NCBI GenBank assembly: GCA_034359265.1
Contig: CP136893.1
Span: forward strand, 26,110,001 to 26,174,000
Length of the DNA: 64,000 nucleotides
Direction of reading: 5' to 3'
Origin: Canna indica
Taxonomy: Eukaryota > Streptophyta > Magnoliopsida > Zingiberales > Cannaceae
Translations under genes and position numbers: made by a program
Shown: positions 10,804-23,583 of the stretch, one piece after another
Layout of the letters: each line of letters starts with the position of its first letter
Position numbering within the stretch: position 1 is the first letter of the stretch
The notes under the pieces: generated by a model
What the model saw: the letters and a program-made list of their open reading frames with translations, nothing else
What the model was told of the DNA's origin: nothing
The model's database searches: none

Positions 10804-12159
10804 CTCTACACCAATGACAATTATCAGCAATGTCAGTGGTATTCTTGACCATGGATAAGTCTTATGTTAAGAAATGACATGATGGCTGCCATGATTCGGT
10901 ATCATTGATTTGTTGATAGGAGTCATAATAAGTGTTTGCATCTCGGATCATATTATTATTTTGTGATCATAATTTTTGAAACTTGTGATTAACCCGAGAG
11001 TCGTTTTTAAATAATTTTTTAAAAAATAAAATTGTGCAATTGATTTTGCCCAAGTGAGAGAATATTAATTTTTATTTTATTTTTTTTTCATACGTGGGCT
11101 ACAATCAATTGTAATATTTTTGATTTAATAAAAACTATTTTAATCTTATTATCTAATTTGATATGCCTATTAGCTCATGTAAACTTGATCCATGTGATTT
11201 GAGATCGAGACACTTAATCATAATTGATATGATTAGTCAAGTGTAGGTCCGATTAATGAATGGACGAAATTATTTAATCAATTATAAATAGATGTTAAGT
11301 CCTCTCTACGCACAATGATAAGAAACTTAGCTCGTAGTTGCTTTTTTCATAAAAAACAAAGCGTTTGAGAAGATATTGTGGAGGAAGATCCGACTTTTCC
11401 TAAATATCCAAAAAATTATTCTACTACAGATATGTCATCATCAAGTAAAATCCTTCGTTGCTTCTTTAGTTATGATATTCTTAAATTCTTGACATATTTG
11501 ATAGTAGATTTGTCTTACAAGAATAATTTCAAAATTAGAAAAAGTGGAAAACACAATTTAACCAATATAGATGGATGATACATGTAATTTTCTCATTTCT
11601 AAAAGTAATCATACATACCATTAGGAAAATATTGCATTTACCAACGGAAAACAACATATAATCATAGAAAAAAATAAAAAAGAATTAAATATTGAAACCT
11701 ATGCAATATACACCTTGTATAAGCCATCACAGGTGTATCTTGTAACTATTTTGTATTTCATGCCCATGAACAACTCTAACAAGAGTACAATATTCACGGT
11801 TACTCTGCAAAGAGAAATAAAAGAATCATCCTACAAAATTAGAAAAGAATAATAGGGGAAAAAAATATCAAATGTTAAGATATAAGTAAAGCTTTTTCCT
11901 GACCGCTTAAGTTTCAAAGATTAATTATAATTAAATTAAACTTTTTAGTCATGCCCCGTGATATTTAATTATCTCTGCAGGCCTCTGTATGGGTTATTTG
12001 CATAAAAGTATGTGTATCTTATACTTCAATTCATGATTCCGGACTAATCTAACTTGCCCATGTTGGAAATGTTTAAGATATAAATTTGACACTTTCCAAT
12101 CAATTCATAACTTTTCGGACTAATAGTGACTATTTAACATTTATAATTTTAAAACTTAG
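10804..12159. other. AT-rich non-coding stretch; start may continue the Copia LTR
   Basis: The left few hundred bases are the right-hand side of the hAT target site, so probably the rest of the Copia LTR zone; TATAAATAG at 11283 could be an LTR TATA box. Nothing else recognised; no supported gene. Confidence 0.35.
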
Positions 12160-12595
12160 AAAATCTCTTCTTTAGCCCCTCAATTATCGCATCTTTTTCA
12201 TTTTAGTCCATCAACTAAAAATCTGATCACTTGAATTCTCAAATTTATTCATCGTTATCACCTGAATAATCACTTTCGACTCATGTTATAACGTCATTAA
12301 AATTAATCAATGTGTCAAGATTTACGTGTATTAAAATGTTATCACATTTTCAATTGAGAGACCAAAGTAAAAAAGATGCATAGTTGAGGGATAAAATAAC
12401 ATTTTTCCCATTAAATCTATTTTATGTTCAATTCAAAATTTAACAGTGTTCTAACGATTGGTTATGTTGACGGTAGGGATTAAATTGCTAACGGTTGAAA
12501 ATTTGAGAATTCAATTAGTGATCAGATTTTTAATTGAGGGACAAAAGTGAAAAAGACACGATAGTTAGTTGAGGGATTAAATAAGACTTTTTTTC
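12160..12595. mobile_element. Foldback (MITE-like) element with ~85-bp inverted repeats
   Basis: The left arm (CCCCTCAATTATCGCATC, then AACTAAAAATCTGATCACT and GAATTCTCAAATTT) is matched in reverse complement by 12490-12585. A third related arm at 12345-12410 suggests two elements or a partial duplication back to back. Ends and target duplication are not resolved. Confidence 0.7.
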
Positions 12596-14029
12596 CTTAA
12601 AATTTAAAAAGAAAAGTTCTTATGTAGCTCTTTAACTTTACTATTAAAAATAAGTCAATAGAGATAATGAAATTTGCTACTACCAAGCTAATACATTGAG
12701 CTTAATCGAGTATTACATGTACTGAGTTAGATCTTATTTTTTGAGTACTTACAAGTCCACGAGCTCAAACTCAAGCTCAAATTTGACTTGAAAATAATCA
12801 AGTCAATCTTGATTCATTCAAATACTTATTCAACTCAAGCTCGAGCTTAAAATAAGAGCTCCATAGTTCGAGCTTCGAGATTTCAAGTGAAGTTGAATTC
12901 AAGTATTACACTATTTGACTCGACTCAACTTGATTACATCCTACCTCTTCATAGATCTTACTACTCCAAATATAGAATAGAAAATATTTAGCTTTTGAGC
13001 AGCTAAGTACGAAGTTTCAAAGAAGATTTTAACACTTGATATAATTTAATTTTAAAGTGTAAGCAAGTCAATATGATAATCACAAGAAATTGACAATTAC
13101 AAAGTGAATTTCAAACATATTCCATTTTCTTACAACAACAACAACAATATAATATTTATTATACACACTCAATTACAACAACAAGTCATAATAATTTAAC
13201 ATAAACGAACTGCAATGTGGATAAAGCCATAAATGATACCTACAAGGGTGCATTGACAAAGTTCATTTAAGTCAAAAGCATTTTTACATAAAGAAATATT
13301 ATTTGATAAATATATGATAAATATATTCTATCCAAAAAGATTCCTTTCCAAAGTCACTTTTTGGAAGTAGACGAGTTAGTGCTTCCCTCACAGACAATTT
13401 TTTAAAATACTTTACAAAAGTGAAAGCATTATCAAATATAGTCCATCACCTCTTTTAGTCAAAATGAAGCTTATACTAGAATGATCACCAATTCCACAAT
13501 TAGCATTTCAATGTATTAGTAAATGTTTACTTATAATGATGCTATGTCTTAATTGGGTGACAATACTAGGATGAAATCAACTTAGCCAAACAAAAATAGT
13601 TTCAACCAGATGATGATGGAATTGCACTATGTTAAATTTAATTGGATGATCAACTTTTCCAAATATGTAAGTTGTAGAAAAAGGAACCAATACATTCATT
13701 TATATTCTTAACACTCACACTCACATATGGACGAGTAAACTTGAAGAGAATGGCCTGAGTCAAACACATGAATTAACTTAATTTAAATGGACATTTTTCA
13801 AAAAATATTGATGGTAGGAGGATTTGAGGTCTAAGACCTCTTGTTCTAATGTCATGTTAAATATTAATTGAATGACTAATTTTCTTTAAATTAAGCTTAA
13901 GTTACTAGGAAAAAGATCAATCTATGCATTTTTATTCATAAATGCTGAAATAGTCGGGATATTTCATAGATGTCATTAACATACATTTATTCAAAGGTGC
14001 ACAAGATTGGATAAAATTAAAAATAAATA
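12596..14029. other. AT-rich intergenic DNA, nothing recognised
   Basis: No gene, terminal repeat or long tandem repeat supported. A short (ACA)n run lies at about 13133-13147. Confidence 0.5.
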
Positions 14030-14346
14030 TATCCAACAAAAGATACATGTAGTAGCACATATTGGAGACAAAATAAGAGAATGTAATTTAAGATTGTTTG
14101 GACATGTGCTATGGAGACCTCCAAGCGTTCGGTTCAAAAATATGATAGTTTAATAATACAAGGTAAGAAGAAAGATAGATGTAGACCTTGGATCACGTGA
14201 AAATAAATAGTATTTAAGGATTTATATTTACTAAATACTAAAGTCAATCTAGTCTTGGATAGAGGGATTTAGAGAAAAAATATCCATATAACAAACTCCA
14301 TCTAGTATGACATTAAAGTTTAGTTGTTGTTGTCGTTGTTGATGAT
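14030..14346 (+). mobile_element. RTE-type LINE 3' end relic
   Basis: Degraded frames read IGDKIRECNLRLFGHVLWRP, then GKKKDRCRPWIT and FKDLYLL, and finally LVLDRGI. This is the C-terminal signature downstream of the RTE reverse transcriptase (normally R-x-FGHV-x-RRP ... GRPxKTW). The fragment ends in a TTG-rich tail at 14322-14345, typical of plant RTE elements. 5'-truncated and full of stops. Confidence 0.72.
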
Positions 14347-14559
14347 ATCATTAACGTCATTAGTTCATACATTCTATCCTCAACAAGTAAAATCAAGTAT
14401 AACAAAACACTACAACACTAAAAATGCAACTTTAGCTCATCTTCACGAATTTAGTACAAATCATCTTTCTAGTAATACTATTGCACAAACCTTCAATGCC
14501 AAATTACCACGTTCCAACTTCTGGTCCCGAACTTGCTATTTATTATCAAGTAGATCATG

Positions 14560-15168
14560 TATACTTTGACCAGTATATAAAATTTCTTTTGCATTATCTG
14601 TGTCATCTTCATATATTTTTGACAATATTATGCATACAATAAGTGAAAAATTATAACTTTTATATCAGTCATGCCGCATTGAACATAAAGAATTGATTAA
14701 GACTTTAACATGATACTTATAATTGCAATAGAAGACCAAAATTGATTATTAAATTTGAAATATGATGTTTTACCAAAATGCATCAGAATATCATCATGGT
14801 AAACATATCAAGCACCTACAAATAATACAAAACTAGTTCAAATCAACCCCTAGCATACAAAATCATGTCTACTCTGAGTATACAAAATTCCTTCTACATT
14901 ATTTGTGTCATCTTCATACATTCGTGACAATATTACCATACAACAAGTGGAAAAATATAACTCTTATATTAATCCTACCACATTGAACATAAAGAATTGA
15001 TTATGATTTTAACATCATGCAAAATCATATATAAATGCAATAGAATACCAAAATTGATTATTAAATCTAAAACATGATGTTTTATCAAAATGCATTAGAG
15101 AACCAATATGGTAAACATATCAAACACCTACAAACAATACAAAATCAATTTTAATAATCAACCCCTAG
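14560..15168. repeat. Two diverged tandem copies of a ~305-bp unit
   Basis: Units start near 14560 and 14866. Both contain ATTATYTGTGTCATCTTCATA, ATTGAACATAAAGAATTGAT, ACCAAAATTGATTATTAAAT and TCAACCCCTAG at matching spacing. No coding signal; the element class is unknown. Confidence 0.82.
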
Positions 15169-15864
15169 TAAAATATAAACCTTTGTCAATTTGTCGTGAC
15201 CTAACTTTTTCACATTAGTGGCTCTATTGCTCGCACGTAAAGGAGAAGTTCTCAAAAAGTGATTCACCTCAATCATATTCCACAAGGCCATAGAGCCTCA
15301 TAAAGCAATCTCATGGACCACAAAGCAAAATATTGGCTACAACAAGTCATTGATTTCACAATAAAAATTACTTACAATAAGAACTCCAAAGAGCATAGAC
15401 GAAAACACTTGCCTAAGCCACAACAATCTTAAAATGCTATCGAATACCTTGTGCACATCCTTAAGAGCATAAATGAAAATAGCTTAGAATAATCGATTCA
15501 ACTCCCGCCAATACTCCATACACCCCTTCTACCACCCAAGAGTTCGTCGGTGTGACATGGTTCACATTTTTCTACATAAAATTACAAAATCGCTACTCTT
15601 TGTGTTGTGATATTTAATTAAGAACATATTTTGAGTGCACATGTTATCTATATTAAAAAACTATTTTAAATTATTATATTGATGAAAATGAATGATATCA
15701 TAGAGTCAAGTAATAAGGGTTACACATGTTCATCAAAGACTTTATCACAACTGCTATGGGTTGACTTCTTAATCCCTTAAAACACTTTTGCGAAAAATCA
15801 TAATAAGGAATGAAACCTTTATTTAATCTAAAAATAAGGCGACAATATGGTGAAAGCAGTGTTC
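15169..15864. other. Intergenic DNA, nothing recognised
   Basis: No supported coding or repeat structure. Confidence 0.4.
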
Positions 15865-16625
15865 TCATGAGGCTTTAGGCGCTTCAAGATCCCAAGGTCT
15901 CTTATTGCCCGAGGCCTAGGTAGTCGCCCGAGAGAAGCGAGGCTCTCATATTTAACATTATATATACTTATAAGAGTATAAGATGTTATGTACATGTTTT
16001 TGCATATATTAAGTTCAGATTTCAAAATTATTTTGGAATACTAGAAGTCTAGAATAGAACATGATATCAATATGTTTATAAGTTATTGCAAAACACAAGA
16101 AATATAGAACACAACATATTCAACAGTTATTTCAGATTAGAGCATGTTGATAACATGTTTTGAATGTTAGGATTTTAAGAAAAATAAAAAACCAACCGAA
16201 GACAAACTATGAAGGAATAAGAATAAGTTAAGATTGTCTTATTCCCTAGATTGATTACTATTAAAAATTTGATACGTCGGTGCCAGAGAAATGAGAGGAA
16301 GAAGGTAGGATGCGAGGAAGAAAATGAGGGCCAACATTGGTTATTTTTGTAAAATTTTTTTAGGATTTATGAAATTGTATGGTAGAAAAAACTTAGATCT
16401 TTTAGTCCCCAACTTTATTTTTTTGTGTAGAAGTATTTATAAAGAGAATACTATTATATATAATTGTTAGAATTAATAAAAATAACTTTAGCCTAGTGGT
16501 GGGATCTCTATCGGTCCACCTAAATCAAAGTTCAAATCTCATTGAAAACTTTGTTTTCTTTATATTGGGCACTGCTCGAGAACAGTGTGACGCTTAAATT
16601 AAGCGTTGCTTAGGCGATGCCTCAT
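15865..16625. mobile_element. Possible element bounded by weak inverted ends
   Basis: ATGAGGCTTTAGGCGCTT at the left and the reverse complement of AAGCGTTGCTTAGGCGATGCCTCAT at the right resemble each other. No target duplication found and the interior is unrelated AT-rich DNA. Confidence 0.25.
16489..16545 (+). mobile_element. SINE-like pol III promoter boxes
   Basis: TAGCCTAGTGG (A-box-like) at 16489-16499 and AGTTCAAATCT (B-box-like) at 16529-16539 are spaced 40 bp apart, as in tRNA-derived plant SINEs. No poly(A) tail or target duplication confirmed. Confidence 0.4.
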
Positions 16626-18049
16626 TAAAGATATTATAGAATTTAAAGAGAAAACTTTGAAATTGAAGTGAAGAAAGAGAATACATAAATTCAAGAGAAA
16701 GATTCGTAACCTATTAACTTAGTCCATTCTAAAGTTTGGATCTTGGATTTTTAATCTTAAAATTAAAAATTTGTATTTTGGTATTGAACTATTATGAATG
16801 GTCACTTTTAATATATTTGATTTCAACTTTATTTTGTTGTGGAACCTTAAGATTCTAGAATAATCCTAAATCTAATGCTACTACTGATCTCATTGAACAA
16901 CCACTATAGTAAATAATGACACTTATGTAATCTTGTTTATAGTGGAAGATACCAATTTCTATTCTTATTTTTATTTTTCACCGTGTTTTTCAACAGAGAA
17001 CTAGATTAAAATGCTTGAAACACGTATGATAAAACATAGTTTAATTAACAAATTAAAATAAATGGTTTTCAACCTTTATATAGGTTTAAAACACTCCAAA
17101 AACAAATTTGAAATATCAAAAAATAGCCGGCTGACATATGGAGCAGTAAAGAATCCGTAGCAAGCAATTAAAGGTCTATATCATCGTACCAATACAAGGT
17201 CTATACCATCGTACGGTCGTACCAATTAGATATGCTTGGTTCAAGCACTATACCGTTTGGTAAAATCAATAAGAATTGTATTTTAATGATTAAAATCAGT
17301 TAGATGTTGCAATGATTAAATGCATAAATGGAATTGGACAACCCAAATCTACAGAGTACAGAGAACATCTCACCAACTAAACAAGTATAGCCACCAATTA
17401 CCTGCTTGGCATAAGCAATTTAGACAATTCCATTTAGCCAATGGCTATGTAAACATAAGACCACCATTTCGGCACGTGAATATAATTGCTATCCAACATC
17501 AATAGATTACAAAATGATCATTTTGCATAAGCTTACCAACATGTAATTATGTGCATATAGAAACTTCCATTACTAAAAGTATATGGCTTGCAAGAAAAGT
17601 ATATAGTACCGAATACAAACTTCCATTACTAACCTGGAATACGGCCTATTATATCCTTTTCTCATTGTACAGAACAGAACCATTCTCAATCATCTGTTCA
17701 AACAAATTATTCAACTTAATAAATTGTTAACAAGAAATAAGTATCATCTCAACTCGATCACGTTGTTCAATGAGTTTAAAGAAAATCAAATAAATGGACT
17801 GTTAGAATAGAATGGCCTGATGTCATCCAACAAAATTGTCTTCAGATGTGGGTGTTGAATATAGTGGAAATGAGCATGTTTGATCATTATGTGTAAATAT
17901 ATTTGACTAGAAATGAGCATGTTTGATCATTACGTGTGCATATATTTTTGACTGTTCAATTGGGTATAAGTACATGCACATGTGCATGTTGGAAAAATTT
18001 CAAAGATCATTAAAAAAAAAAGAATAAGAACCAAAATATATCTTTAAAG
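16626..18049. other. AT-rich intergenic DNA
   Basis: No gene recognised. A short direct repeat, GAAATGAGCATGTTTGATCA, occurs twice at about 17868-17930. Confidence 0.45.
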
Positions 18050-18250
18050 TAGGGTTGTTCATGAATCTCATGTTTGGACGAAAAATCTGCCCGATCCAAC
18101 CAACAAGTAGCTGGGTCCGATCGGGTTCATATTTTTTACCTTCAAACCCAAACTGACATGGGCCCGACCCGTCCCATATTAGGCCGGGTCAGTTCGAATC
18201 GAGTAGTCGGGTTTACTCGTTAACAAAAATGAATATAATAATATTTTAAA
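18050..18250 (+). mobile_element. hAT-like terminal fragment
   Basis: TAGGGTTGTTCATGAA at 18050 fits a hAT terminus, followed by CCCGAYC/GGGTC-rich subterminal DNA like that of hAT MITEs. The other end was not found. Confidence 0.45.
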
Positions 18251-18283
18251 AAATAAAACACGTCTCGAGAAGACGCGGCCCAA

Positions 18284-18998
18284 GTCACGCCTCGACTCAG
18301 GATCGCGTGATCGGCTGGGGATACCACTCGTACCCCGAAGAGATGACTCCGGAAGCCAATCTAGTCACGAGGAACACCATGAAGAGACGGTACTAGGCCG
18401 GGTGGTAAGTCGGGAGGCCACACCGACTACTTACCATATGTGGCTGGTTGGATATACATTCCCAACCATATCGAACAACAATGACTACATGGGCTTATAG
18501 CGGCTAGTGTGCATTTCCTGTGAGAGGATAATGTGATAGCTTGATTGCTATAGTATGTCATGACTTGATGAGTTACTTGAGAGCATGATTATATGTTATG
18601 ACTTTAGCCTATTTACTCTATTACTGCTTACTACATTGTTTATGTATGAGAGAATAGTATTAGCCACTCATTGAGTTGTAAACTTATGCCCCCCATCCCA
18701 TGTGTGCAAGTTTATGTGAGATTCATGGTGTTTGATGTGGTTGGAAATGCAAGCTTAGCGAGGAGAGTTCCACCCATCGCAGTTTAGAGTGTTTGAGTCA
18801 TGTTTTAACTTTGAAACATTTATTGCACCTTGTAGTTCATTTTGGTACATTTCATATATTTGATATGACTTCTTGTTGCTTGCATGCATATTGCTGAACC
18901 TAGTCGGGTATTTGCTTATTTATACATTTCATTCGTTTTGGCATATCTTTGCATATCGCTGTTTGTTAGTTAGACTTCGGTGTACATGTGGTATTCGC
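18284..18998 (+). repeat. Gypsy (Tekay-like) LTR fragment, left piece
   Basis: Shares the CCACTCATTGAGTT region with the Tekay LTR at 23862-26163 (there CCACTCACTGAGTC) and resumes at 30133. It is the host of solo LTR S1. The true LTR start was not resolved. Confidence 0.6.
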
Positions 18999-19204
18999 TA
19001 TTGGTGAAATGACATACACTAGAGGGGGGTGAATAATGGGTTATCTAAATTCGCCTAATTTTGATTTTAATCGTTTCTTGATTTGTTAGGTTAAACACAA
19101 TATAGAGTAGCAAGCGTGAGCAAAGTAAATATGCTAATTAAGCAAACGCAATGATTTATAGTTGTTTGTCCCCAATGTCTACTCCACTACCACTACTGGA
19201 ATAA

Positions 19205-19560
19205 CAAGCATCAACAACGGCTCCTCCAACCATTATCGAGCCATTGCTAAAAGCCATAAGCAATGGCGTGCAATGACCTGGCCTGTTGCAACGCAGTCGT
19301 GGCAGAAAACCGCGTTGCTGTGCCGTTGTTGTTATGCTTAACAATAACAGCTCTACAACGACTCACAACTATTGTTGATATTAGTATCAACAACGGTTCT
19401 GGCATGGTTGCAGGGCTGTTGTAGATATATACATCAGCAACGGCCAGGTTGTTGTGGTAAGGCCGTTAGTGAAAGCCCGTTGCTAAGTCATTGTTGTAGA
19501 TTATCAGCAACGACTTTGATGTTGCGGCCCAAAAAATACGATATACTTTTAGTAACGGCT
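19205..19560. repeat. C1 left subterminal repeats
   Basis: Multiple ATCAGCAACGGC-type units and reverse complements (GCCGTTGCTGAT), the same unit as at the ends of C2 and C3. Confidence 0.8.
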
Positions 19561-19589
19561 TTCCCACGGTCAGCTGTGGGAGGGTTGCT

Positions 19590-19750
19590 GGCCAATCCCG
19601 TCATCCATCACCATCGTCTACATTTACAAAATAAATACATTATTTATTACATAGAGTAACAAATAAAATATATAATTAAATTTAAGGTATAATACTTACC
19701 ATACGATAAGCGTGCACTACAAATGATATTGAGTCGCCAATGTGACGCGA
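19590..19750 (-). pseudogene. C1 ORF2 (Transposase_24) fragment, left of the Gypsy insertion
   Basis: Corresponds to C2 positions about 42960-43105: a short exon end, an intron and the ...HANRM-type exon end, then cut by the Gypsy element after GACGCGA. The exon that in C2 codes the coiled-coil tail is deleted here. Confidence 0.6.
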
Positions 19751-20381
19751 TGTAAGACCCGAGGTTAATTTCCTAATATAAAATTTATTTTTGGCGCAAC
19801 ACATCGGATCAGGAGTTAGTCGGGTCGAGTCGCAAAATCGCCGTGAGTAAAAGGTATAGTTCAAGCCTTATGAAATTTTATTTGTTACATTATTCATTCC
19901 TTCTTAAGCATAAGATGTCTTAGTAGAGTCGAGTTCGAAACGTGTGTGCGGATTGAATCGGGGCTCGAATCGGACTCGGATTCAATCGAGTAGAGGCCAA
20001 GAGAATAGGAGGGGTATAATGGTCAAGTGAAGATGAGGGAATAAATCCCTCATCCCCAACCGTGCGGCTTACCATTGGAGCCGCATGCAACCCGAGAAGA
20101 GAGAGGGAGGAGGGGAAGCTTTGGAGTCGGCGCCGGATTCGTGCAACCATCAAAAAGATCGAGATTGTCATCGCTCGTCCCTTCCTCTTCCTTGATCAAG
20201 GTGAGTGGATCGTACCTTGTTGTGAAGGGTAGGCAGGTAGCCGGCCCAAGGTTTAGGAGTCTTCTCTGATTTTTGGAAAGATTCCGTCGATTCACCGATG
20301 TTCTTTCAAGATTTGATTTGAATGTTATGTACATGCTGTTTGTATGAAGTTTTTCGTCATTTTTTCTTGATGTTTAGGGCC
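19751..20381 (+). repeat. Gypsy 5' LTR, truncated
   Basis: Colinear with 23862-24484 of the 3' LTR up to GATGTTTAGGGCC. There it jumps straight into gag sequence, so about 1.7 kb of LTR plus the primer site are deleted. Confidence 0.85.
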
Positions 20382-21137
20382 TTTTTTCTCGATGTCCCTT
20401 TTGGCCACAAAGATCTGGAGGCCGACCGGGTTACTCTGACGGGACAGTAGATATCGTAGATCACCAACAGAGCAGAGAACAGGGTAGTAGTCGGGCCGTG
20501 GGGGCTCAGGATCTGGGATAGTGAGGCCAGTAGGGTCAGGGGGTGCTTCTCAGAAGTCAGATATGCCGCAGTGTGGTTGCTATAACCAGAGGCACTAGGG
20601 GGCTTGTTTTGGCTGCTCGGATGCTTATTTTAAATGCAGTCAGGTCAGGCACTTTAAAAAGGACGGTCTGGATAGAGTTGGCCAAAGATCTGAGAAATCG
20701 ACGGCCAAGGTTTTCACCATGAACTGCGATGGGGCAGAGGCATCAAAGGCAGTGGTGACAGGTACTATTTTAGTCAGTTCTTCTACTGCTTATGTTCTGT
20801 TCGATCCCGGTGCTACACACTCGTTTGTATCTACCAAATATGCTGTCGGATTGCTTATGACACCTTCTTTGCTTGTTGTGTTGTATGTGGTGTCAACACC
20901 TACGAGCGACTCATTAATAGCAGAGTTAATCTTCCATAATTGCGAAGTACGTGTTAATATGTGGTTATGTGTTGAAGGTAGAATTGGCACTTCTGCCTAT
21001 GCTTGAAATTGATGTCATCCTTGGCATGAATTGGCTGGCGGAGCACTTTGCGTCAGTTAACTGTAGGGCTAAGACTGTCACGTTCAGTAAGCCCGAGTTG
21101 CCGTAATCCACCTTCCGTGGGGAAGGGAAGGATGATC
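20382..21137 (+). pseudogene. Gypsy gag end and protease, broken
   Basis: The gag part keeps a damaged CCHC knuckle (CYNQRH with a stop, then ACFGC and CSQVRHFKKDC-like text). Protease follows: GTILVSSSTAYVLFDPGATH with the active-site D and the FVSTKYA segment, in the open frame 20719-21006. LEIDVILGMNWLAEH, normal for Tekay protease, continues in another phase. Frameshifts and stops throughout. Confidence 0.82.
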
Positions 21138-21139
21138 CA

Positions 21140-22480
21140 ATGGGTGTCATTTCAGCCCTTAAGGCTCGTAAATTGTTGTTAGGTGGCTGCCAATCTTTCC
21201 TGGCATTAGTATCTATGGCCGAGGAAAGGGGGGGCACAGCTCAGGAAGTTAGAGGAACTCTGATGATCTGTGAATTCCCCGATGTCTTCCCTGATGAATT
21301 GTCAGGATTGTCGCCTAGAAGAAAAATTGAATTCTGCATTGAATTGCAGCCTGAGGCAGCACCGATCTCCATTCCACCCTATAGGACGGCGTCGGCCGAA
21401 CTTCGGGGCCCAAGTGTGTCTCTGTGGGGTGCTCCGGTCTTGTTTGTGAAGAAGAAGAACGGGTCCATGCGCATGTGCATCAACTATAGACAACTCAATA
21501 AGGTGACAATCAAAAATCGATACCCACTACCTAGAATCAATGATTTGTTCAACCAGTTGCAGGGGGCACAATGATTTTCGAAGATTGATTTGAGGTCTGG
21601 ATATCATCAGTTGAGAATTCGAGACGGTAATGTGTCCAAGACTCGCTATGGCCATTATGAGTTCCTGATGATGTCGTTTGGATTGTCTAACGCACATGCG
21701 GCCTTTATGGACCTCATGAACAGAGTGTTCAAAGAATACCTGGACAGATTTATGATCGTCTTTATTGACGACATCCTAGTGTATTCCAAGAGCAAGGTGG
21801 AGAACTCCGAGCATATGAAGATGATCCTAGAAACCCTAAGAAAATATCAGTTGTATGTCAAATTTACCAAGTGTATGTTTTGATTAGAAAGTGTGGGATT
21901 CCTAGGTTATATAGTGTCCAAAGAAGGAATCAGTGTGGATCCCGCCAAGATAGAGGCGGTAAAGGCCTGGAAGCAGCCGACTAGTGTGATTGAAGTCTGT
22001 AATTTCTTGGGGTTAGCCAGATATTACAGAAAGTTTGTAGAAAATTTCTCAAAAATTACAGCTCCTCTGACTTAGTTAACCCAAAAGAAGGTCAAAATTG
22101 ATTAGGACGAGAAGTGTGAGGAGAGCTTCCCGAAGCTCAAAGAATGTCTAACTTCAGCACCAATTCTGGTTGTACCTTCAGGCTCGGGAGGATTTGTGGT
22201 ATATTGTGATGCCTCTCGGGTTGGCCTAGGTTGTGTTTTGATGCAGTATGGTAGGGTGATCGCATATGCATCTCGTCAGTTGAAAGTACATGAAAAGAAT
22301 TACCCAACACATGATTTGGAACTAGCGACGGTAGGGTTTGCTCTGAAGCTATGACCACTACTTGTACGATGAGGCTTGTGAGATTTATACCGACCACAAA
22401 AGCCTCCAGTACTTGCTCACCCCAAAAGAGCTCAATTTAAGGCAGAGAAGATGACTCGAACTTCTGAAAGATTATGATTA
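21140..22480 (+). pseudogene. Gypsy reverse transcriptase and RNase H, broken
   Basis: RT blocks are in order: [72 protein letters not shown], and the active-site block [29 protein letters not shown] follows. RNase H shows [17 protein letters not shown] and [20 protein letters not shown]. Stops break it near 21572, 21882, 22073 and 22352. It normally copies element RNA into DNA in cytoplasmic particles. Confidence 0.9.
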
Positions 22481-23583
22481 TACCATCTTGTATCACCCTA
22501 GGAAGACCAATGTGGTGGCAGACACTTTGAGCAGAAAGTCCATGGGCAGCCTGGCCCATTTGGTAGTCGGGAGGAGGCCACTAGCGCGAGATTTAGCACT
22601 GTACTTGGATGGGGGAGCAGTTTTAGCAGTGTCAGCGTCGGGTGCCCTAGTGGCGCATTTATAGCTACAATCCACACTGGTGGATGTGTTGCATACCGCA
22701 CAGGGGGAGGATGCCTTTTGTGCCCTAACAAAGGACTTTTAGTGCAGAGAGGTGATGCAAAGAATGATTTCGGGTTGGACTCAGATGGTGTCTTAAGGTT
22801 TAGAGACAAGATAGTGGTGCCTGATATGGCAGAGGTACGCAAGCAGGTTGGAGCTGGGGCATCAATCTACTTATACTATGCATCCGGACCCACCGAGATG
22901 TATCGAGACTTAAGGCAACATTACTGGTGGAAGGGCAGGAAAAGGGAGGTAGCAGAGTTCGTATCCAAGTGTTCTCGTAGTCATTCCAGGAAGCCTTGGG
23001 TACTCAGGTGCGCTTCAGCACAGCTTTCCATCTGCAGATGGACTGACAATCAGAGAGGACCATCCAAACCTTGGAAGATATGCCGAGGGCCTGCATTCTG
23101 GACATGGCTGGCGATGGGGAGAAATACCTATCGTTGATTGAGTTCGCCTGCAATAATAGCTATCACAGTAGCATAGGCATGGCTCCTTTCGAGGCCTTGT
23201 ATGGGCGACCGTGTAGGTCTCTAGTGGGCTGGTTTGAGGCCGGAGAATCACTCATGGTGGATCCTAATTTGGTTGAGGAAGCGGTGGAGAAGGTGAAAAT
23301 TATAAAGAAAATATTGTTGGCGGCTCAGAGTCGCCAGAAAATGTATGCTGACAAGAAGGCCAGAGAGCTGGAGTTTGCGGAATGTGACCTGGTGTTTCTG
23401 AAGGTCTTCCCCATGAAGGGGGTAGTTCGATTTGGGAAGAAAGGAAAGTTGAGCCCTAGGTTTATTGGGCATTTTTCCGTTCTCTGGCAGAGGGGTTCTG
23501 TAGCTTATGAGCTAGCCTTGCCCCATAACATGAGCAAGGTACACCCGAGTTTTCATATATCCATGCTCAGGCGATATATGTGA
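22481..23583 (+). pseudogene. Gypsy integrase, catalytic core deleted
   Basis: After the NVVADTLSRKS tether the zinc-finger part remains (MYRDLRQHYWWKGRKREVAEF). The text then jumps at about 22970 to the region after the second catalytic Asp, so most of the rve core is gone. From 23071 a good frame reads SLIEFACNNSYHSSIGMAPF, EALYGRPCRS, and the C-terminal GKLSPRFIGHFSVL and VHPSFHISMLRRYM. That last block is the GPY/F-type DNA-binding region. Confidence 0.88.

Noticed and set aside
13133..13147. (ACA)n run as the tail of a reverse-strand RTE LINE
   Set aside because: No reverse transcriptase or end-nuclease text is visible on the minus strand next to it.
20050..20334. Frames in the Gypsy LTRs (and counterparts at 24120-24426)
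   Set aside because: The same frames occur in both LTRs; they are LTR sequence with no coding signal.
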